Shown here piece by piece: positions 5,559 to 6,202 of a stretch of DNA of 6,202 nt. The stretch's first letter is position 1, and the number at the start of each line of letters is the position of its first letter. Both the position numbers and the translations under genes were made by a program. The notes below the pieces were generated by a model that searched no databases, was not told the origin of the DNA, and worked only from the letters and a program-made list of their open reading frames with translations. Source of the DNA: an uncultured Prosthecobacter sp. (GTDB taxonomy: Bacteria > Verrucomicrobiota > Verrucomicrobiia > Verrucomicrobiales > Verrucomicrobiaceae). The DNA is taken from the NCBI GenBank assembly GCA_937941745.1, contig CALDGV010000599.1, positions 1 through 6,202 of the forward strand. The letters are read 5' to 3'.

Positions 5559-6202
5559 TCATGCGCCGGGAGCCTTGATTTCAGGATCGATTTTTTGCAG
5601 CGCGCTCCAAAGCGCCGGGTCCTGGGGATGGCCGTTGTAGAGGACCTTGCCATCTGGTCCCACGAGCACCATCCGGGGGATGCTGTCGATTTCCAGAAGC
5701 TGGGTGAAGGGGCGGTCGGCTGGCTCGATCAGCCAGGGAAACTCGATGCCCTGCTCATTGCGGACTTTTTCGGACACGGCCTCCGCCTTTTCATCGTCCT
5801 TGTTCATGCCCGCCACGACGATGCCGTGCTTCTGGAGGTGCTCGGCCTTCTTTTTCAGTTCCGGCATGAGCTGCATGCACGGGCCGCACCAGGAGGCCCA
5901 AAAGTCGATCAGCACGGCCTTTTTGCCGGGCAGAAGGTCTTGAAGGGTTGTGGTTTCGCCGTTCGACATCGCCAGCACCAGCTGGAGATCGATCTTCATC
6001 GTGGCCATCTTGGTTTCACGGCGAAGCTTGTCGATCGTCTGCGCAAAGAGCTGCGCCTGCGAAGGAGCCAGCCAGAAGGCTTCCTGCATGTGCTTTTTGA
6101 AGGCGGCCTCATCCTTCTTCTCCTGAGCCTGCAGTCCCTTGGTGTATTCGATGAAGGCCCGAATGTCGTCGGCATTCTTGATGCCTGCGGACTGGGAGGC
6201 AT
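5559..6202 (-). CDS. TlpA/ResA-like thioredoxin-fold disulfide reductase, 5' end outside window
   Basis: The frame is open from the right edge to a TGA at 5559-5561, giving 213 complete visible residues; the start lies beyond the window. The visible N-terminal third is a charged helical region (for example FIEYTKGLQAQEKKDEAAF) not typical of plain thioredoxin. The thioredoxin fold begins near MKIDLQLVL, with the motif DFWASWCGPC, whose active-site WCGPC lies at 5877-5891. The cis-proline segment is SIPRMVLV, followed by GPDGKVLYNG, as in TlpA/ResA/AhpC-TSA-type proteins that reduce disulfides or handle cytochrome c cysteines outside the cytoplasm. Whether it is exported cannot be judged without the N-terminus. 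ATGs at 6089 and 6006 are possible internal starts, but the upstream sequence reads as genuine protein. The rrf2-like regulator follows 58 bases downstream on the same strand. Confidence 0.9.
   Translation of the reverse strand, partial: ASQSAGIKNADDIRAFIEYTKGLQAQEKKDEAAFKKHMQEAFWLAPSQAQLFAQTIDKLRRETKMATMKIDLQLVLAMSNGETTTLQDLLPGKKAVLIDFWASWCGPCMQLMPELKKKAEHLQKHGIVVAGMNKDDEKAEAVSEKVRNEQGIEFPWLIEPADRPFTQLLEIDSIPRMVLVGPDGKVLYNGHPQDPALWSALQKIDPEIKAPGA

Noticed and set aside
5501..5653. N-terminal extension of the rrf2-like frame up to 5653
   Set aside because: It overlaps the end of the thioredoxin-like gene and gives a basic, non-family sequence; the conserved Rrf2 start MKLSKKAEYAMRALL begins at 5500 with an SD-like site before it.
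1..6202. CRISPR arrays, tRNA or rRNA genes, insertion sequences, attachment sites
   Set aside because: No regularly spaced direct repeats, no cloverleaf or rRNA-like sequence, no transposase or integrase frames, and no terminal inverted repeats were seen.

Overview
The window looks like ordinary chromosomal sequence from a GC-rich member of the Planctomycetota-Verrucomicrobiota group, most likely a Verrucomicrobium/Prosthecobacter-type bacterium. The reasons are the exported PSCyt1 (CxxCH) + DUF1549 protein, which is largely characteristic of that group, an exported alpha/beta hydrolase with an EF-hand loop of a kind common there, and the near absence of Shine-Dalgarno sequences. This taxonomic placement is inference from gene content; no marker gene is present.

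All seven genes I can support lie on the minus strand, so transcription runs from high to low coordinates. In transcription order they are: (1) a thioredoxin-fold TlpA/ResA-like protein with WCGPC, cut off at its 5' end by the window edge (5559-6202); (2) an Rrf2-family winged-helix regulator with an IscR/NsrR-like cysteine cluster (5054-5500); (3) a 59-residue single-pass membrane protein (4796-4975); (4) a 455-residue TPR protein (3397-4764), followed by a clear intrinsic terminator (3337-3373); (5) the pyruvate dehydrogenase E1 alpha subunit pdhA (2144-3220), with no E1 beta or E2 gene beside it; (6) a secreted EF-hand/alpha-beta hydrolase (1035-2084); (7) the 5' part of a secreted cytochrome-c-like PSCyt1/DUF1549 protein running off the left edge (1-996).

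The terminator at 3337-3373 splits the window into two transcriptional blocks. The upstream block (genes 1-4) may itself be two units: tlpA-like plus rrf2 looks like a redox/thiol pair, and a weak hairpin with a T-rich tail and an AT-rich patch separates it from the small-membrane-protein/TPR pair. The downstream block (pdhA, hydrolase, PSCyt1) has short gaps of 59 and 38 bases. Each of those two gaps contains an inverted repeat whose 3' arm directly abuts the next start codon. Nothing suggests a mobile element, CRISPR array, rRNA or tRNA, or a defence system. The most interesting items are the short membrane-protein gene paired with the TPR gene, the start-codon-abutting hairpins, the orphan pdhA, and the cysteine layout of the Rrf2 regulator beside the thioredoxin-like gene. 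I do not see convincing evidence of a wholly new system.
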